Positions 49,776-59,698 are shown, counted from the stretch's first letter. The stretch: DNA of 64,000 nucleotides from Pseudomonas inefficax (GCF_900277125.1 NZ_OPYN01000224.1:1-64000); one strand, 5' to 3'. Numbers and translations: made by a program. The notes: generated by a model not told the origin, from the sequence alone.

Positions 49776-51099
49776 CAAGGTGCTCCGTCGGCAGGTCGAG
49801 CATGGCGCCTGCTTCATTCAAGGTAAGGTCGGTGGCGCGCAGGGCGCCGAAGCCCGGCTGGCGTGCATCACGCAGGTACAGGTCATAACGGCCCGGCGCG
49901 CGGGCCAGCAGGGTGGCCGGGGCAACATGGGCCACGGCGCAGGATCGGGGGCAACCGGACAAGTGCACGCTGCCGGGCAAGCCAGGGCCGAGCAATGCCG
50001 CCAGGGTGACGGCGTCGGACTTGGTCTCGCCCAGGGCCTTGGCGCAGCCACTGGCGCCGGTACAGGCGCTTATGCGTGCCAGCGGCTCATGGTCGTGGCA
50101 CAGCAGGCCCAAGGCGGACAACTCGGCCTGGGCGTGGTCGATGTGTTGCGCTTGCAGGTTGGTCAGCACCAGGCTTTGCCAGGGGCTCAGGCGAAGGCTG
50201 CCATCGCCATGTTCACGGGCGACGCGCGCAGCGCCACGCAGCATGGCCGGGGTCAGGCGCCCCTGCGGCGGGGCAACGCCCAAGGCGAGGCCCTGCGCCT
50301 GCGGCAGAACGCCCAGCCACGAGACGCTGCGCGGTTCACGCCGCCATGCGAGCACGGCGGCATCGCGGCGGATGGCCAGGCCGAGCCCGTCGATAAAGTC
50401 GATTACGGAACACACCTCGAGCAACTGGCGCATGCGCGACTGTGCCGGGGTCGCCAGGTCGAGGAAACGCTCCAGTACCGCACGCACCAGTGCAAGGCCT
50501 TGTTCCGCCGGCACCGCGCCGAGCACCTTGCCGTCTGCCGGGCAACCCGCCAGGCCAAACGCCAGCCAGGTCTGCTGCTCCAGGCGCAGGGCCGACAGCC
50601 ACAGGTCATGGGGGTGTTCGAGCATGGCCAGGTTTTCGCCGGCATCCAGCTGCACGGCGAACTTGGCCGACAACTGGTGAAAACGCGGGGTGCCTTCCAG
50701 CAGGTCGAGGATCTGCCCAGCCAGCGGCCGAGCGTCCAGCAACATCGCCGGGTCATGCCCGGCCAGCGGGCTGAGCATCAGGTTGCGCACATCGTCCCCG
50801 GCGGCATCACGTGGGCCCAGGCCGGCAGCGAGCAGTGTCTCGACCAGGCCGCGATGCTCGCTGCCGATGCCGCGAATCTGCAGGTTGCCGCGGTTGGTGG
50901 CTTCGATCACGCCACCGGCGAAACGCTCGGCAGCCGCCGCCACCGCATCGGCCTGGTCGGCCAGCAGCAGGCCGCCCGGCAGCTTGATGCGGCAGATGCC
51001 GCCATCAAGGGCACTGACGATACGCCACAACCCCGGGCAGGCCGAGGGACGGGGCGATTCATGGGGGGCATTGGCCTGGGTCAATGGGGCGTCCGGCAA
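49768..51099 (-). CDS. cobG: Precorrin-3B synthase
   Basis: Oxygen-dependent, Fe-S/siroheme-type monooxygenase of the aerobic cobalamin route. 443 residues related to nitrite/sulfite reductases; the cluster ligands are visible as CTGASGCAKALGE and SGCPRSCAV. NRGNLQIRGI is the ferredoxin-like half-domain motif. The open frame starts at TTG 51099 without a clear ribosome binding site; TTG 51084 is possible. First gene of cobGHIJ, divergent from cobL. Confidence 0.9.
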   Translation of the reverse strand: MPDAPLTQANAPHESPRPSACPGLWRIVSALDGGICRIKLPGGLLLADQADAVAAAAERFAGGVIEATNRGNLQIRGIGSEHRGLVETLLAAGLGPRDAAGDDVRNLMLSPLAGHDPAMLLDARPLAGQILDLLEGTPRFHQLSAKFAVQLDAGENLAMLEHPHDLWLSALRLEQQTWLAFGLAGCPADGKVLGAVPAEQGLALVRAVLERFLDLATPAQSRMRQLLEVCSVIDFIDGLGLAIRRDAAVLAWRREPRSVSWLGVLPQAQGLALGVAPPQGRLTPAMLRGAARVAREHGDGSLRLSPWQSLVLTNLQAQHIDHAQAELSALGLLCHDHEPLARISACTGASGCAKALGETKSDAVTLAALLGPGLPGSVHLSGCPRSCAVAHVAPATLLARAPGRYDLYLRDARQPGFGALRATDLTLNEAGAMLDLPTEHLDD

Positions 51100-51215
51100 T
51101 CTGTGAAAATGCGCTTGAGTGTAGAAGGCGCGGTATTATGCCTGCTTTGTCCGGCGGCATGAAAAGCCGGTGGTCGAGCATCATCGACGATCGAGTGGAA
51201 ATCCAGGACCGCGTC

Positions 51216-51305
51216 GCCTTCTTCGCGGGCATGCCCGCTCCCACAGGACCAACGCTGCCCTCAACGGCTGCGCTGCACTTGTGGGAGCGGGCGAGCCCGC
51301 GAAGG
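51216..51305. repeat. REP pair, type A
   Basis: GCCTTCTTCGCGGGCATGCCCGCTCCCACAGG facing TTGTGGGAGCGGGCGAGCCCGCGAAGG. It lies in the divergent cobG-cobL promoter interval. I found no B12-box or cobalamin riboswitch here. Confidence 0.88.
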
Positions 51306-51342
51306 GGCGCGCAGCGGCCCCAAAAATGGCGGAATGAAATAC

Positions 51343-52554
51343 ATGGCACCCTGGCTGACAGTAGTAGGTATCGGCGAAGACGGCTTCAGCGGCCTGGGCA
51401 AGCAGGCCCGGCGCGCGCTGCTGGGCGCTGAGCGGATCTTCGGCAGCCCGCGCCAGCTGGCCTTGCTGCCACGCTGCGTGGCCGGCGAACGGCTGGGCTG
51501 GCCAAGCCCGTTCTCGCTGGCCCCGGTACTGGCCCTGCGCGGCGAGCCGGTGTGCGTGCTGGCCAGCGGCGATCCGATGTTCTACGGCGTGGGCGCCAGC
51601 CTGGCGCGCCAACTACCCGCCGCTGAAATGCGCGTGCTGTCGATGCCCTCCTCCTGTGCCCTGGCTGCCGCCCGCCTGGGCTGGCCACTGCAGGATGTGC
51701 AGGTGGTATCGCTGGTCGCTCGGCCCCTTGCAACGCTCAATGCCCACCTGCACAGCGGCGCACGCCTGCTGGTGCTGAGCAACGACGGCGACAGCCCGGC
51801 AGCAATTGCCATGCAGCTGCGCGAGCGGGGCTTTGGGCCAAGCCGCCTGCGGGTCTTCGAACACTTGGGTGGCGCGAACGAACGTGAGGTGGCCGGCACC
51901 GCCCAGGACTGGCCGCACAGCGACGTCGCCGCGCTCAACCTGGTAGCCATCGAGTGCCTGGCCACGCCCGAGGCCCCGCGCCTGCACCGCCTGGCAGGGT
52001 TGCCAGACAGCGCCTTCCGGCATGACGGCCAGCTGACCAAACGCGATGTCCGTGCTATCACCCTGGCCCGCCTGGCACCGCAGCCCGGCGAGCTGCTGTG
52101 GGACGTGGGCGCCGGCTGCGGCTCGATCGGCATCGAATGGATGCGTGCCCACCCCGCCTGCCGCGCCCTGGCCATCGAGGCCGACGAAGGCCGCCAGGGT
52201 TTCATCGAACACAACCGCGATGCGCTGGGTGTACCCGGCCTGCAACTGGTCCGCGGCAAGGCCCCGGCGGCGCTGGAAGGCCTGGAGCAACCGGATGCTG
52301 TCTTCATCGGTGGCGGCGTCACCCGCGAAGGTGTGCTCGACCTGTGCTGGGCAAACCTGCGCCCCGGTGGCCGGCTGGTGGCCAACGCCGTGACCCTGCA
52401 AAGCGAGCTGGCCCTGGCCCATTTCCGTGAGCGCCACGGCGGCGAGCTGACTCGCATCCATGTCGCCCATGCCCAGCCACTGGGCGCGTTCGACACTTGG
52501 CGCCAGGCGCTGCCGATTACCTTGCTGGACGTGGTGAAACCCGCCCATGCGTGA
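51343..52554 (+). CDS. cobL: Precorrin-6Y C5,15-methyltransferase (decarboxylating)
   Basis: 403 residues, a CbiE-CbiT fusion. N-terminal CbiE part has [16 protein letters not shown] and [17 protein letters not shown]-terminal CbiT part has [18 protein letters not shown] and [16 protein letters not shown]. Methylates C5 and C15 and decarboxylates the acetate chain. ATG 51343 is preferred over 51334. It overlaps cbiD by 8 bases. Confidence 0.93.
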   Translation: MAPWLTVVGIGEDGFSGLGKQARRALLGAERIFGSPRQLALLPRCVAGERLGWPSPFSLAPVLALRGEPVCVLASGDPMFYGVGASLARQLPAAEMRVLSMPSSCALAAARLGWPLQDVQVVSLVARPLATLNAHLHSGARLLVLSNDGDSPAAIAMQLRERGFGPSRLRVFEHLGGANEREVAGTAQDWPHSDVAALNLVAIECLATPEAPRLHRLAGLPDSAFRHDGQLTKRDVRAITLARLAPQPGELLWDVGAGCGSIGIEWMRAHPACRALAIEADEGRQGFIEHNRDALGVPGLQLVRGKAPAALEGLEQPDAVFIGGGVTREGVLDLCWANLRPGGRLVANAVTLQSELALAHFRERHGGELTRIHVAHAQPLGAFDTWRQALPITLLDVVKPAHA

Positions 52555-53641
52555 AGAAACCCGCGAACAGCCCGCCCCATTGCGCAGCGGCCTGACCACC
52601 GGCAGTTGCGCCACCGCCACCAGCCTGGCGGCAGCACGCTTGCTGCTGCTCGGCGAGAGCAGCGATGCCGTCAGCATCACCCTGCCCAAGGGCAAGGTGG
52701 TGCAGATGCGCCTGGAGTTCTGCCGTCTCACCAACCAAGGTGCCGAAGCGGGCACGCTCAAGGACGCCGGCGACGACCCGGACGTGACCCACGGCGCCCT
52801 GCTCTACAGCCAGGTGCGCCTGTTGGCCGAACCGGGCATCCGTTTTGTCGCCGGTACTGGCGTCGGCACCGTGACCCGCCCGGGGCTGGTGCTGGCGGTG
52901 GGTGAGCCAGCCATCAACCCGGTGCCCCGGCGCATGATCAGCGAACACCTGCAACGCTTGGCGGACGAATGCAGCTACCCCGGCGGCTTCGAGGTCACGG
53001 TCAATGTGCAGGGCGGCGAGCAACTGGCCCTGAAGACCATGAACCCGCGCCTGGGCATCCTCGGCGGGCTGTCGATCCTCGGCACCAGCGGCATCGTGCG
53101 GCCGTTTTCCTGCGCTGCCTACATCGCCTCGATCCACCAGGGCATCGACGTCGCCCACACCAACGGCTACACGCATATCGCCGCCTGTACCGGCAACGCC
53201 AGCGAAGACACCATGCGCCGCGTCTATGGCCTGCCGGAGATAGCCCTGATCGAAATGGGCGACTTCGTCGGTGCAGTGCTCAAGCACCTGCGCAAGGTGC
53301 CGGTGCCACGCCTGACTCTTTGCGGGGGCTTCGGCAAGATCAGCAAACTGGCTGCCGGGCACATGGACCTGCACAGCCGCCACTCCAGCATCGACCTGCC
53401 ACAACTGGCCGGCTGGGCAGCGGACATCGGCGCCGACGAGGCGCTGCAGGCATCGATCATTGCCGCCAACACCAGCCAGCAGGCCCTGGCACTGGCCCAT
53501 GCCGCCGGCATCCACTTGGGTGACGCGGTGTGCGCCCACGCCCTGGCCTTCGCTCGCAGCGTGGTGCCGGCGCAGGTACAGGTGGAGGTGTTCGCCATCG
53601 ACCGCCAGGGCGGCATCGTCGGCCGGGCGGGTGTGCAATGA
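52547..53641 (+). CDS. cbiD: CbiD, precorrin-5B C1-methyltransferase
   Basis: 364 residues with [20 protein letters not shown] and the [12 protein letters not shown] motif. In pseudomonads CbiD takes the step done by CobF in other aerobic pathways. It overlaps cobL upstream and cobK downstream (ATGA). Confidence 0.94.
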   Translation: MREETREQPAPLRSGLTTGSCATATSLAAARLLLLGESSDAVSITLPKGKVVQMRLEFCRLTNQGAEAGTLKDAGDDPDVTHGALLYSQVRLLAEPGIRFVAGTGVGTVTRPGLVLAVGEPAINPVPRRMISEHLQRLADECSYPGGFEVTVNVQGGEQLALKTMNPRLGILGGLSILGTSGIVRPFSCAAYIASIHQGIDVAHTNGYTHIAACTGNASEDTMRRVYGLPEIALIEMGDFVGAVLKHLRKVPVPRLTLCGGFGKISKLAAGHMDLHSRHSSIDLPQLAGWAADIGADEALQASIIAANTSQQALALAHAAGIHLGDAVCAHALAFARSVVPAQVQVEVFAIDRQGGIVGRAGVQ

Positions 53642-54363
53642 ACGGGCGCATCCTGCTGCTGGGCGGCGTCACTGAAGCTCTGGCCATCGCTCGCCGTCTG
53701 GGCCCGCAGCACATCTACAGCCTGGCGGGCATCGGCCGGGTGCCGCAGGACCTGCAATGCCAGGTTCGAGTCGGCGGCTTTGGTGGCGCCGAAGGGTTGG
53801 CCAACTACCTGCGCGAGGCAGGCATCACGTTGCTTATCGATGCCACCCATCCCTATGCCGCGCAAATCAGCAGCAATGCTGCCAACGCCGCAAGCATGGC
53901 CGGTATCCAGTGCTGGGCCTTGCGCCGCCCGGCCTGGCAGGCACAAGCCGGGGACGACTGGCGCGAGGTCGAGGACTGGACAGGTTTGATCGGGGCACTC
54001 AAGCCGTTTCGCAGGCCATTGTTCACGCTGGGGCGTGAGCCGCTGCAGCATCTGGACGAGATACCGCCAGAGCAATTCTGGACCTTGCGGGCGCTGGAGG
54101 CGTGCCCTGGCAACGATCGCTGCGAAGTGATTGGTGCGCGGGGGCCATTCCATATAGAGGATGAGCGGGCGTTGTTCCTGCGCCGCAAGATCGATGTGCT
54201 GATCAGCAAGAACAGCGGCAGCGTGGCGACCGAACCGAAGCTGGAGGTGGCGCGGGAGCTGGGCGTGCCGGTGCTGATCCTCAAGCGCCCGCCGTTGCCG
54301 GAGGTGGACCGGGCTTTCGACTCGCTGCCTGATCTGACAGCAGCGCTCGACCTGCGCGGATAA
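53638..54363 (+). CDS. cobK: Precorrin-6A reductase
   Basis: 241 residues, NADPH-dependent reduction of precorrin-6[21 protein letters not shown] and [16 protein letters not shown] are the family signatures; [25 protein letters not shown] is near the C-terminus. Coupled to cbiD; ends the plus-strand cob operon. Confidence 0.94.
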   Translation: MNGRILLLGGVTEALAIARRLGPQHIYSLAGIGRVPQDLQCQVRVGGFGGAEGLANYLREAGITLLIDATHPYAAQISSNAANAASMAGIQCWALRRPAWQAQAGDDWREVEDWTGLIGALKPFRRPLFTLGREPLQHLDEIPPEQFWTLRALEACPGNDRCEVIGARGPFHIEDERALFLRRKIDVLISKNSGSVATEPKLEVARELGVPVLILKRPPLPEVDRAFDSLPDLTAALDLRG

Positions 54364-54390
54364 CAAATCCCGTCATCGCGCTGCGGATCC

Positions 54391-54478
54391 CTGTGGGAGC
54401 GGGTTTACCCGCGAAGAAATCAACGCGGTGCATGGCACCGGCTTCGCCGGTGTTCGCGGGTGAACCCGCTCCCACAGG
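54391..54478. repeat. Composite REP pair with inner hairpin
   Basis: Third member of the long-linker REP class; inner hairpin CACCGGCTTCGCCGGTG at 54436-54452, identical to that at 14691. Confidence 0.9.
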
Positions 54479-54615
54479 GAACGCGGCAATTTTCATACAT
54501 TTGCGCAAGGCAGCTACTCCTACAGCCATTTCGGACTTTTCTTTCACACCATGAAGTGGCCCTGTGCCGCCCTGCTACCTTAAACTCGGCACTCCCCCCG
54601 GAAGGCGCTACACAT

Positions 54616-55053
54616 ATGGAAATGCAATGGTGGATCTGGCTGGTGTTCGGCATCGCGCTGATGCTGCTCGAACTGGTCCTGCCGACGTTCTTCATCCTCT
54701 GGTTCGGCATCGGCGCCGTGCTGGTATCACTCATTTCGCTGGCCGCCCCCAGCCTGCAACTGGATATGCAGGTACTGCTGTGGGTGCTGATGTCGTCAGT
54801 CACCACTGCACTGTGGTTCAAGCTGTTCCGGCGCAAGCAACCCGACGTGCGCTGGACCGCCGAAAGCGTGATCGGCGAAGTGGGGCTGCTGACGGCTGGT
54901 GTATCGGAGTTCCAGAAAGGCCGCGTGCGCTTCCAGAAGCCGATCCTCGGCAACGAGGAATGGGTCTGCATCGCCAACAGCGAGATCGCTGCCGGCGAGC
55001 GGGTACGCCTCACCGCCATCGAAGGGAACACCGCCCGGGTCATTCGGGCCTGA
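54616..55053 (+). CDS. NfeD-like membrane protein
   Basis: 145 residues: two or three helices (WIWLVFGIALMLLELVLP, FFILWFGIGAVLVSLISL, LWVLMSSVTTALWFKLF), then a soluble OB-fold (GEVGLLTAGVSEFQKGRVRF, GERVRLTAIEGNTARV). NfeD proteins pair with SPFH proteins in membrane microdomains; the SPFH gene follows after 26 bases. Confidence 0.9.
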   Translation: MEMQWWIWLVFGIALMLLELVLPTFFILWFGIGAVLVSLISLAAPSLQLDMQVLLWVLMSSVTTALWFKLFRRKQPDVRWTAESVIGEVGLLTAGVSEFQKGRVRFQKPILGNEEWVCIANSEIAAGERVRLTAIEGNTARVIRA

Positions 55054-55079
55054 ATCCGCACTAAAAGGAATTTCGCATC

Positions 55080-55934
55080 ATGACCAGCCTCATCGTCGTC
55101 ATCGCCATCGCCCTGTTCGTCCTGATCACCGTGTTCAAGGGGGTGCGCATCGTGCCCCAGGGCGAGGAATGGGTCGTCGAGCGCCTGGGCCGCTACCAGA
55201 GCACGCTCAAGCCCGGCCTGAACATCGTCATCCCGTACATGGACGTGGTCGCCTACCGCCTGCCGACCAAGGACATCATCCTCGATGTGCAGCAGCAGGA
55301 AATCATCACCAGGGACAACGCGGTGATCGTCGCCAATGCCTTGTGCTTCGCCAAGGTGGTCGACCCGCAGAAGGCCGCCTATGGCGTACAGGACTTCTCG
55401 TTCGCCGTCACCAGCCTGACCATGACCTCGCTGCGCGCCATCGTCGGGGCCATGGACCTGGACGAAGCGCTGTCCAGCCGCGAGCAGATCAAGGCGCGCC
55501 TGCGCGAGGCGATGTCCGAGCAGACCGAAGACTGGGGCGTGACCGTGCGCTCGGTGGAAATCCAGGACATCAAGCCCTCGGAGAACATGCAACTGGCCAT
55601 GGAGCGCCAGGCGGCAGCCGAGCGTGAGCGCAAGGCCGACGTGACCCGAGCCGAAGGAGCCAAGCAGGCGGCGATCCTGGAAGCAGAAGCACGCTTGCAG
55701 GCTGCCAGGCTGGATGCCGAAGCGCAGATCAGCCTGGCCGAGGCCTCGGCACGGGCGATTTCGCTGGTAAAGGACGCGGTCGGCAACGAGACCGTGCCGG
55801 CGATGTACCTGCTGGGTGAGCGCTATGTGGGGGCGATGGAGAACCTGGCGGGCAGCAGCAATGCCAAGGTGGTGGTACTGCCGGCGGACCTGCAGGAAAC
55901 CGTGCGCGGGCTGATGGGGCGTGGCAAGGCTTGA
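55080..55934 (+). CDS. SPFH/stomatin-like membrane protein
   Basis: 284 residues: N-terminal helix, then SPFH domain (VPQGEEWVVERLGRYQSTLK, GLNIVIPYMDVVAYRLPTKD) and a coiled-coil rich in Ala/Glu (residues 175-235, RQAAAERERKADVTRAEGAK). Related to QmcA/stomatin; partner of the upstream NfeD. Roles in membrane organisation or protease regulation are inferred from relatives. Confidence 0.92.
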   Translation: MTSLIVVIAIALFVLITVFKGVRIVPQGEEWVVERLGRYQSTLKPGLNIVIPYMDVVAYRLPTKDIILDVQQQEIITRDNAVIVANALCFAKVVDPQKAAYGVQDFSFAVTSLTMTSLRAIVGAMDLDEALSSREQIKARLREAMSEQTEDWGVTVRSVEIQDIKPSENMQLAMERQAAAERERKADVTRAEGAKQAAILEAEARLQAARLDAEAQISLAEASARAISLVKDAVGNETVPAMYLLGERYVGAMENLAGSSNAKVVVLPADLQETVRGLMGRGKA

Positions 55935-55946
55935 GCTTGATTCAGT

Positions 55947-56050
55947 CTTCTTCTCGGGCACGCCCGCTCCCACAGTTCAGCACAGGCCTGAGATCTGCGC
56001 GGTCCCTGTGGGAGCTGGCTTGCCGGCGATTGGGCTGCAAGGCAGCCCCG
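55947..56050. repeat. Degenerate, chimeric REP pair
   Basis: Left half CTTCTCGGGCACGCCCGCTCCCACAG is type A. Right half starts as type A (CTGTGGGAGCTGGCTTGCC) but continues with a type B-like tail (GCGATTGGGCTGCAAGGCAGCCCC). Confidence 0.75.
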
Positions 56051-56145
56051 AAACCGCAGCGACCTGCGTCACTTCACCGCACCCCGCCATTTTTACCTAT
56101 ACTCCGCCTTACAATACCCACCATGATTCCTGACCGGATCTCTCC

Positions 56146-56535
56146 ATGCCCCCACGTCGGCACATAGCCTGGATAGCCTGCCTTGCAGTGCTGTTCAACC
56201 TGCTGGCCATGCCGCTGTCTTCTGCCGCGCCCAAGGGCCCGGCCGAGCAGCTGCTGTGGGGGGCCTTCTGTTCCAGCATGGCCAACAAGGCCAAGGTCGA
56301 CGTCCAGGCCCTGGCCAAGATCAACCTCGGCCCGCAAAGCGACGACAGCGCCAGCATGATGAGTTGCTGGTGCTGTACCGGTGCCGCGCCACTGCTGGCC
56401 CTGCCCGGCTACCCGCCGCAGCTGCACAACCCGCCGATACTGCTCGCTGGGCTGCTGCCGCCACCCGCCGATTACCACGCCACGCCGCGCCAACTCTGGC
56501 CGGCGCTGAACCCCCGTGCCTCTCCGCTGGCCTGA
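56146..56535 (+). CDS. DUF2946 family protein (copper cluster)
   Basis: 129 residues with a signal/TM segment (AWIACLAVLFNLLAMPLSSA) and a Met/Cys cluster (SASMMSCWCCTGAAP) that could bind Cu. DUF2946 proteins are small, membrane-linked and commonly sit beside TonB copper receptors, as here. First gene of the cluster; TATACT and TACAAT upstream could be -10 boxes but no good -35 is seen. Confidence 0.75.
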   Translation: MPPRRHIAWIACLAVLFNLLAMPLSSAAPKGPAEQLLWGAFCSSMANKAKVDVQALAKINLGPQSDDSASMMSCWCCTGAAPLLALPGYPPQLHNPPILLAGLLPPPADYHATPRQLWPALNPRASPLA

Positions 56536-56582
56536 GTTCATCACGCTGTCTGCCTGAACCTGAACAGAAACGGAGATTCACC

Positions 56583-57068
56583 ATGCTCAAGCACGCCCTC
56601 GTCATGGCCGCCCTGCTGCTGCCCGGCGCCTTTGCCAACGCCCACGAATACAGCGTGGGTGACCTGCACATCGCCCACCCCTGGTCACTGCAGCTACCCC
56701 CCAATGCCCCCAACGTCGCGGCGTATTTCGTGGTGCACAACAATGGCCAGGCCGACGACCGCCTGCTCGGTGTCGACAGCCCCATCAGCGATGACGCACA
56801 ACTGCACGAGCATGCCATGAGCGCCAGCGGTGCCATGAAGATGCAGCAGGTGCCCAGCGTGCTGGTGCCCGCAGGCAAGGACCTTACCTTCGCCCCCAGC
56901 GCCTACCACGTGATGCTGATGCAGCCCAAGGACCGCACCCTGCTCAGCGACGGCAAGCGCTTCCCGTTGACCCTGCACTTCGAAAAGGCCGGCGATATCA
57001 CCGTCGATGTGGCCGTGCAGAAGCAGGCGCCAACGGACCAGCCGCAAGCGCACGAACACGCGCACTGA
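56583..57068 (+). CDS. Periplasmic copper chaperone, PCuAC family
   Basis: 161 residues. Signal peptide (HALVMAALLLPGAFANA), then the Cu(I) site H-x(n)-M-x(n)-H-x-M: LHEHAMSASGAMKMQQV and AYHVMLMQPKD. The His-rich tail (QAHEHAH) may add a Cu(II) site. Delivers copper to cytochrome oxidase or periplasmic partners. 47 bases after the DUF2946 gene. Confidence 0.88.
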   Translation: MLKHALVMAALLLPGAFANAHEYSVGDLHIAHPWSLQLPPNAPNVAAYFVVHNNGQADDRLLGVDSPISDDAQLHEHAMSASGAMKMQQVPSVLVPAGKDLTFAPSAYHVMLMQPKDRTLLSDGKRFPLTLHFEKAGDITVDVAVQKQAPTDQPQAHEHAH

Positions 57069-57091
57069 TCAGCCGCTGAAAGGCACTCGTC

Positions 57092-57523
57092 ATGAGCCTG
57101 GCACGCAACAGCATCAGCCGTACTACCCGCCCTGACCGCAGGCGCGCCGGTGGCGGATGGCTGAGCCTGTTCGCCATGTGGATGGTCTTCATCGGCCCGC
57201 TGATTTCCCAGTCGATGCCGATGGACCACCACCGCGGCATGAGCATGCCGATGGACATGCCGATGGCGACCGCCCATCAGCACGGCGGCGACACCCATCA
57301 CGGCCAGCCTGGCGATGGCCAGCTGCATGTGATGTGGGAAAAGTGCGGTTACTGCAGCCTGTTGTTCAACTGCCCGGCCCTGCCTCAGGCCCTCAGCCCG
57401 CTCAGCGCAGGCAGCGTCGTACCCACCACTCACCTGTTCGCACCCACGCGCCAGGGCCATGCCCGGCAGGCTGTATTCCCTGGTGCGCGCAGCCGCGCCC
57501 CACCTTCCTCGATCAACGTCTGA
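57092..57523 (+). CDS. DUF2946 family His/Met-rich protein
   Basis: 143 residues. A hydrophobic segment (WLSLFAMWMVFIGPLIS) is followed by a striking metal-binding stretch rich in Met and His (MPMDHHRGMSMPMDMPMATA, then HQHGGDTHHG) and a CGYCSLLFNC motif. Probably a periplasmic copper-binding accessory to the receptor downstream. Second DUF2946 member in the cluster, different from the first in the His/Met region. Confidence 0.78.
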   Translation: MSLARNSISRTTRPDRRRAGGGWLSLFAMWMVFIGPLISQSMPMDHHRGMSMPMDMPMATAHQHGGDTHHGQPGDGQLHVMWEKCGYCSLLFNCPALPQALSPLSAGSVVPTTHLFAPTRQGHARQAVFPGARSRAPPSSINV

Positions 57524-57541
57524 ATCCACATTTTTTGCGCA

Positions 57542-57559
57542 CGAAGCCAGCAGGCTTCG
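57542..57559 (+). other. Hairpin upstream of oprC
   Basis: CGAAGCC-AGCA-GGCTTCG, 7-bp perfect stem preceded by T6, between the DUF2946 gene and oprC. The T-run is on the 5' side, so it is not a plus-strand terminator. Possible operator or 5' UTR structure. Confidence 0.35.
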
Positions 57560-57591
57560 CGCTGACTCATGACTGATCGACTGGAATCATT

Positions 57592-59640
57592 ATGTACGGC
57601 TGCACCCCTGTTTTTGCCTTGTCCCTGCGTGGGACCATCGCCGCCGTGTGCGGCTCGCTGCTCGCGCCCGTGGCCCTGGCCGCCGACCCTGGCCATGAAG
57701 GCCATGTACATGACGCCCCCGAGCTGAGCCCGACGGTGATTACCGCCGTGGCCCCGAGCTCGCCGCTGACCGTGGTCACCAACCCGAAGGACCCGCGCCA
57801 ACCGGTGCCGGCCAGCGACGGTGCCGACTATCTGAAGACCATCCCCGGTTTCTCGGCCATCCGCGCCGGCGGCACCAACGGCGACCCGGTACTGCGCGGC
57901 ATGTTCGGCTCGCGCCTGAACATCCTCACCAATGGCGGCCTGATGCTGGGCGCCTGCCCCAGCCGCATGGACGCCCCCACCTCGTACATTTCGCCAGAAA
58001 CCTACGACCGCCTGACCGTCATCAAAGGCCCGCAAAGCGTGATCTGGGGCCCGGGCGGTTCGGCAGGCACCATCCTCTTCGAGCGCGAGCCGGAGAAGTT
58101 CGGCACCCTCGGCAGCCGGGTCAATGCCAGCCTGCTGGCCGGCTCCAACGGCCGCTTCGACAAGGTACTGGACACCGCCGCCGGCACCGACCAGGCCTAC
58201 GCCCGCTTCGTCGGCAACCAGTCGCGCTCGGACGACTACCACGACGGCGATGACAACACCGTGGCGTCACGCTGGGACAAATGGAACGGCGATGTCGCCC
58301 TCGGCTGGACGCCCGACCAGGACACCTTGCTGGAACTCACCGCCGGCAAGGGCGATGGCGAGGCCCGCTATGCCGGGCGCAGCATGGACGGCTCGCAGTT
58401 CAAGCGCGAAAGCCTGGGCCTGCGCTTCGAAAAGTCCAACCTTGGCGAGGTGCTCGACAAGGTCGAGGCGCAGGTCTACTACAACTACGCCGACCACGTG
58501 ATGGACAACTACAGCCTGCGCACACCCTCGGGCAGCGGCATGATGGGCATGCCGATGGTCAGCAATGTCGACCGTCGCACCATGGGCACCCGCATCAAGG
58601 CCACCTGGCGCTGGGCCGATGTGCAACTGATCAGCGGCATCGACGCGCAGACCAACGAACATCGCAAGCGCGGCGGCATGGGCGTGGACGCGCACAAAGG
58701 CCAGGCCTGGACCAAGGACGCCGACTTCCACAACTATGGTGCCTTCGGCGAGCTGACCTGGTACGTCAGCGGCGAGGACCGGCTGATCAGCGGTGCCCGC
58801 CTGGACCGCGCTTCGGCCCGCGACTTCCGCGCGAATAGCGCCACCAACGGCAACACCCGCGCCGACACCCTACCCAGCGGCTTCGTACGCTACGAGCACG
58901 ACCTGGCGGCGCTGCCAGCCACCACCTACATCGGCCTCGGCCATGCGCAACGCTTCCCCGACTACTGGGAGCTGTTCTCGGCGGGCGGCCCCACCGGCTC
59001 GGTCAATGCCTTCGACAGTATCAAGCCGGAGAAGACCACCCAGCTCGACTTCGGTGTGCAGTACCGCGACGAGCGCATGGAAGCCTGGGCTTCCGGCTAC
59101 GTGGGGCAGATCCGCGACTACATCCTGTTCGACTACCAGGGGATGAGCTCCCGGGCCCGCAATATCGACGCCCGCATCATGGGCGGCGAACTGGGCGCGG
59201 CCTACCAGCTGACGCAAAACTGGAAGGCCGACGCCACGCTGGCCTACGCCTGGGGCAAGAACAGCAGTGACGGCACAGCACTACCGCAAATGCCGCCCCT
59301 GGAAAGCCGCCTGGGCCTGACCTACAGCCGCGATGTGTGGAGCGTCGGCGCACTGTGGCGGCTGGTGGCGGCGCAGAACCGCATCGCCGAGAACCAGGGC
59401 AACGTGGTTGGCAAGGATTACGACAAGAGCGCCGGCTTCGGCGTGTTCTCGCTCAATGGCGCCTACAAGGTGAGCAACCACCTCAAGCTCAGCGCGGGGG
59501 TCGACAACCTGTTCGACAAGACCTACGCCGAGCACTTGAACCTGGCCGGGAATGCCGGGTTCGGCTACCCGGCTACTGATCCACAGCCGGTCAACGAGCC
59601 AGGCAGGACCTTCTGGACCAAGGTCGACTTCAGCTTCTGA
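57592..59640 (+). CDS. oprC: TonB-dependent copper receptor
   Basis: 682-residue outer-membrane receptor of the OprC/NosA type. Signal peptide ending PVALAADP, a His-bearing N-terminus (GHEGHVHD), plug domain (ADYLKTIPGFSAIRAGGTNG, TVIKGPQSVIWGPGGSAGTI) and a beta-barrel ending in the aromatic TFWTKVDFSF. Met-rich loop SGMMGMPMV may contact copper. Imports copper with TonB energy. Confidence 0.93.
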   Translation: MYGCTPVFALSLRGTIAAVCGSLLAPVALAADPGHEGHVHDAPELSPTVITAVAPSSPLTVVTNPKDPRQPVPASDGADYLKTIPGFSAIRAGGTNGDPVLRGMFGSRLNILTNGGLMLGACPSRMDAPTSYISPETYDRLTVIKGPQSVIWGPGGSAGTILFEREPEKFGTLGSRVNASLLAGSNGRFDKVLDTAAGTDQAYARFVGNQSRSDDYHDGDDNTVASRWDKWNGDVALGWTPDQDTLLELTAGKGDGEARYAGRSMDGSQFKRESLGLRFEKSNLGEVLDKVEAQVYYNYADHVMDNYSLRTPSGSGMMGMPMVSNVDRRTMGTRIKATWRWADVQLISGIDAQTNEHRKRGGMGVDAHKGQAWTKDADFHNYGAFGELTWYVSGEDRLISGARLDRASARDFRANSATNGNTRADTLPSGFVRYEHDLAALPATTYIGLGHAQRFPDYWELFSAGGPTGSVNAFDSIKPEKTTQLDFGVQYRDERMEAWASGYVGQIRDYILFDYQGMSSRARNIDARIMGGELGAAYQLTQNWKADATLAYAWGKNSSDGTALPQMPPLESRLGLTYSRDVWSVGALWRLVAAQNRIAENQGNVVGKDYDKSAGFGVFSLNGAYKVSNHLKLSAGVDNLFDKTYAEHLNLAGNAGFGYPATDPQPVNEPGRTFWTKVDFSF

Positions 59641-59698
59641 CAACAACAACGGGCGCGGCGCAGTTCGCGCCCATCTGCTGGTCAAACAGGAGGTTCCC

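Noticed and set aside
51100-51342. Cobalamin riboswitch between the divergent cob operons
   Set aside because: No B12-box consensus or typical long structured leader is visible; the interval is short and partly occupied by a REP.
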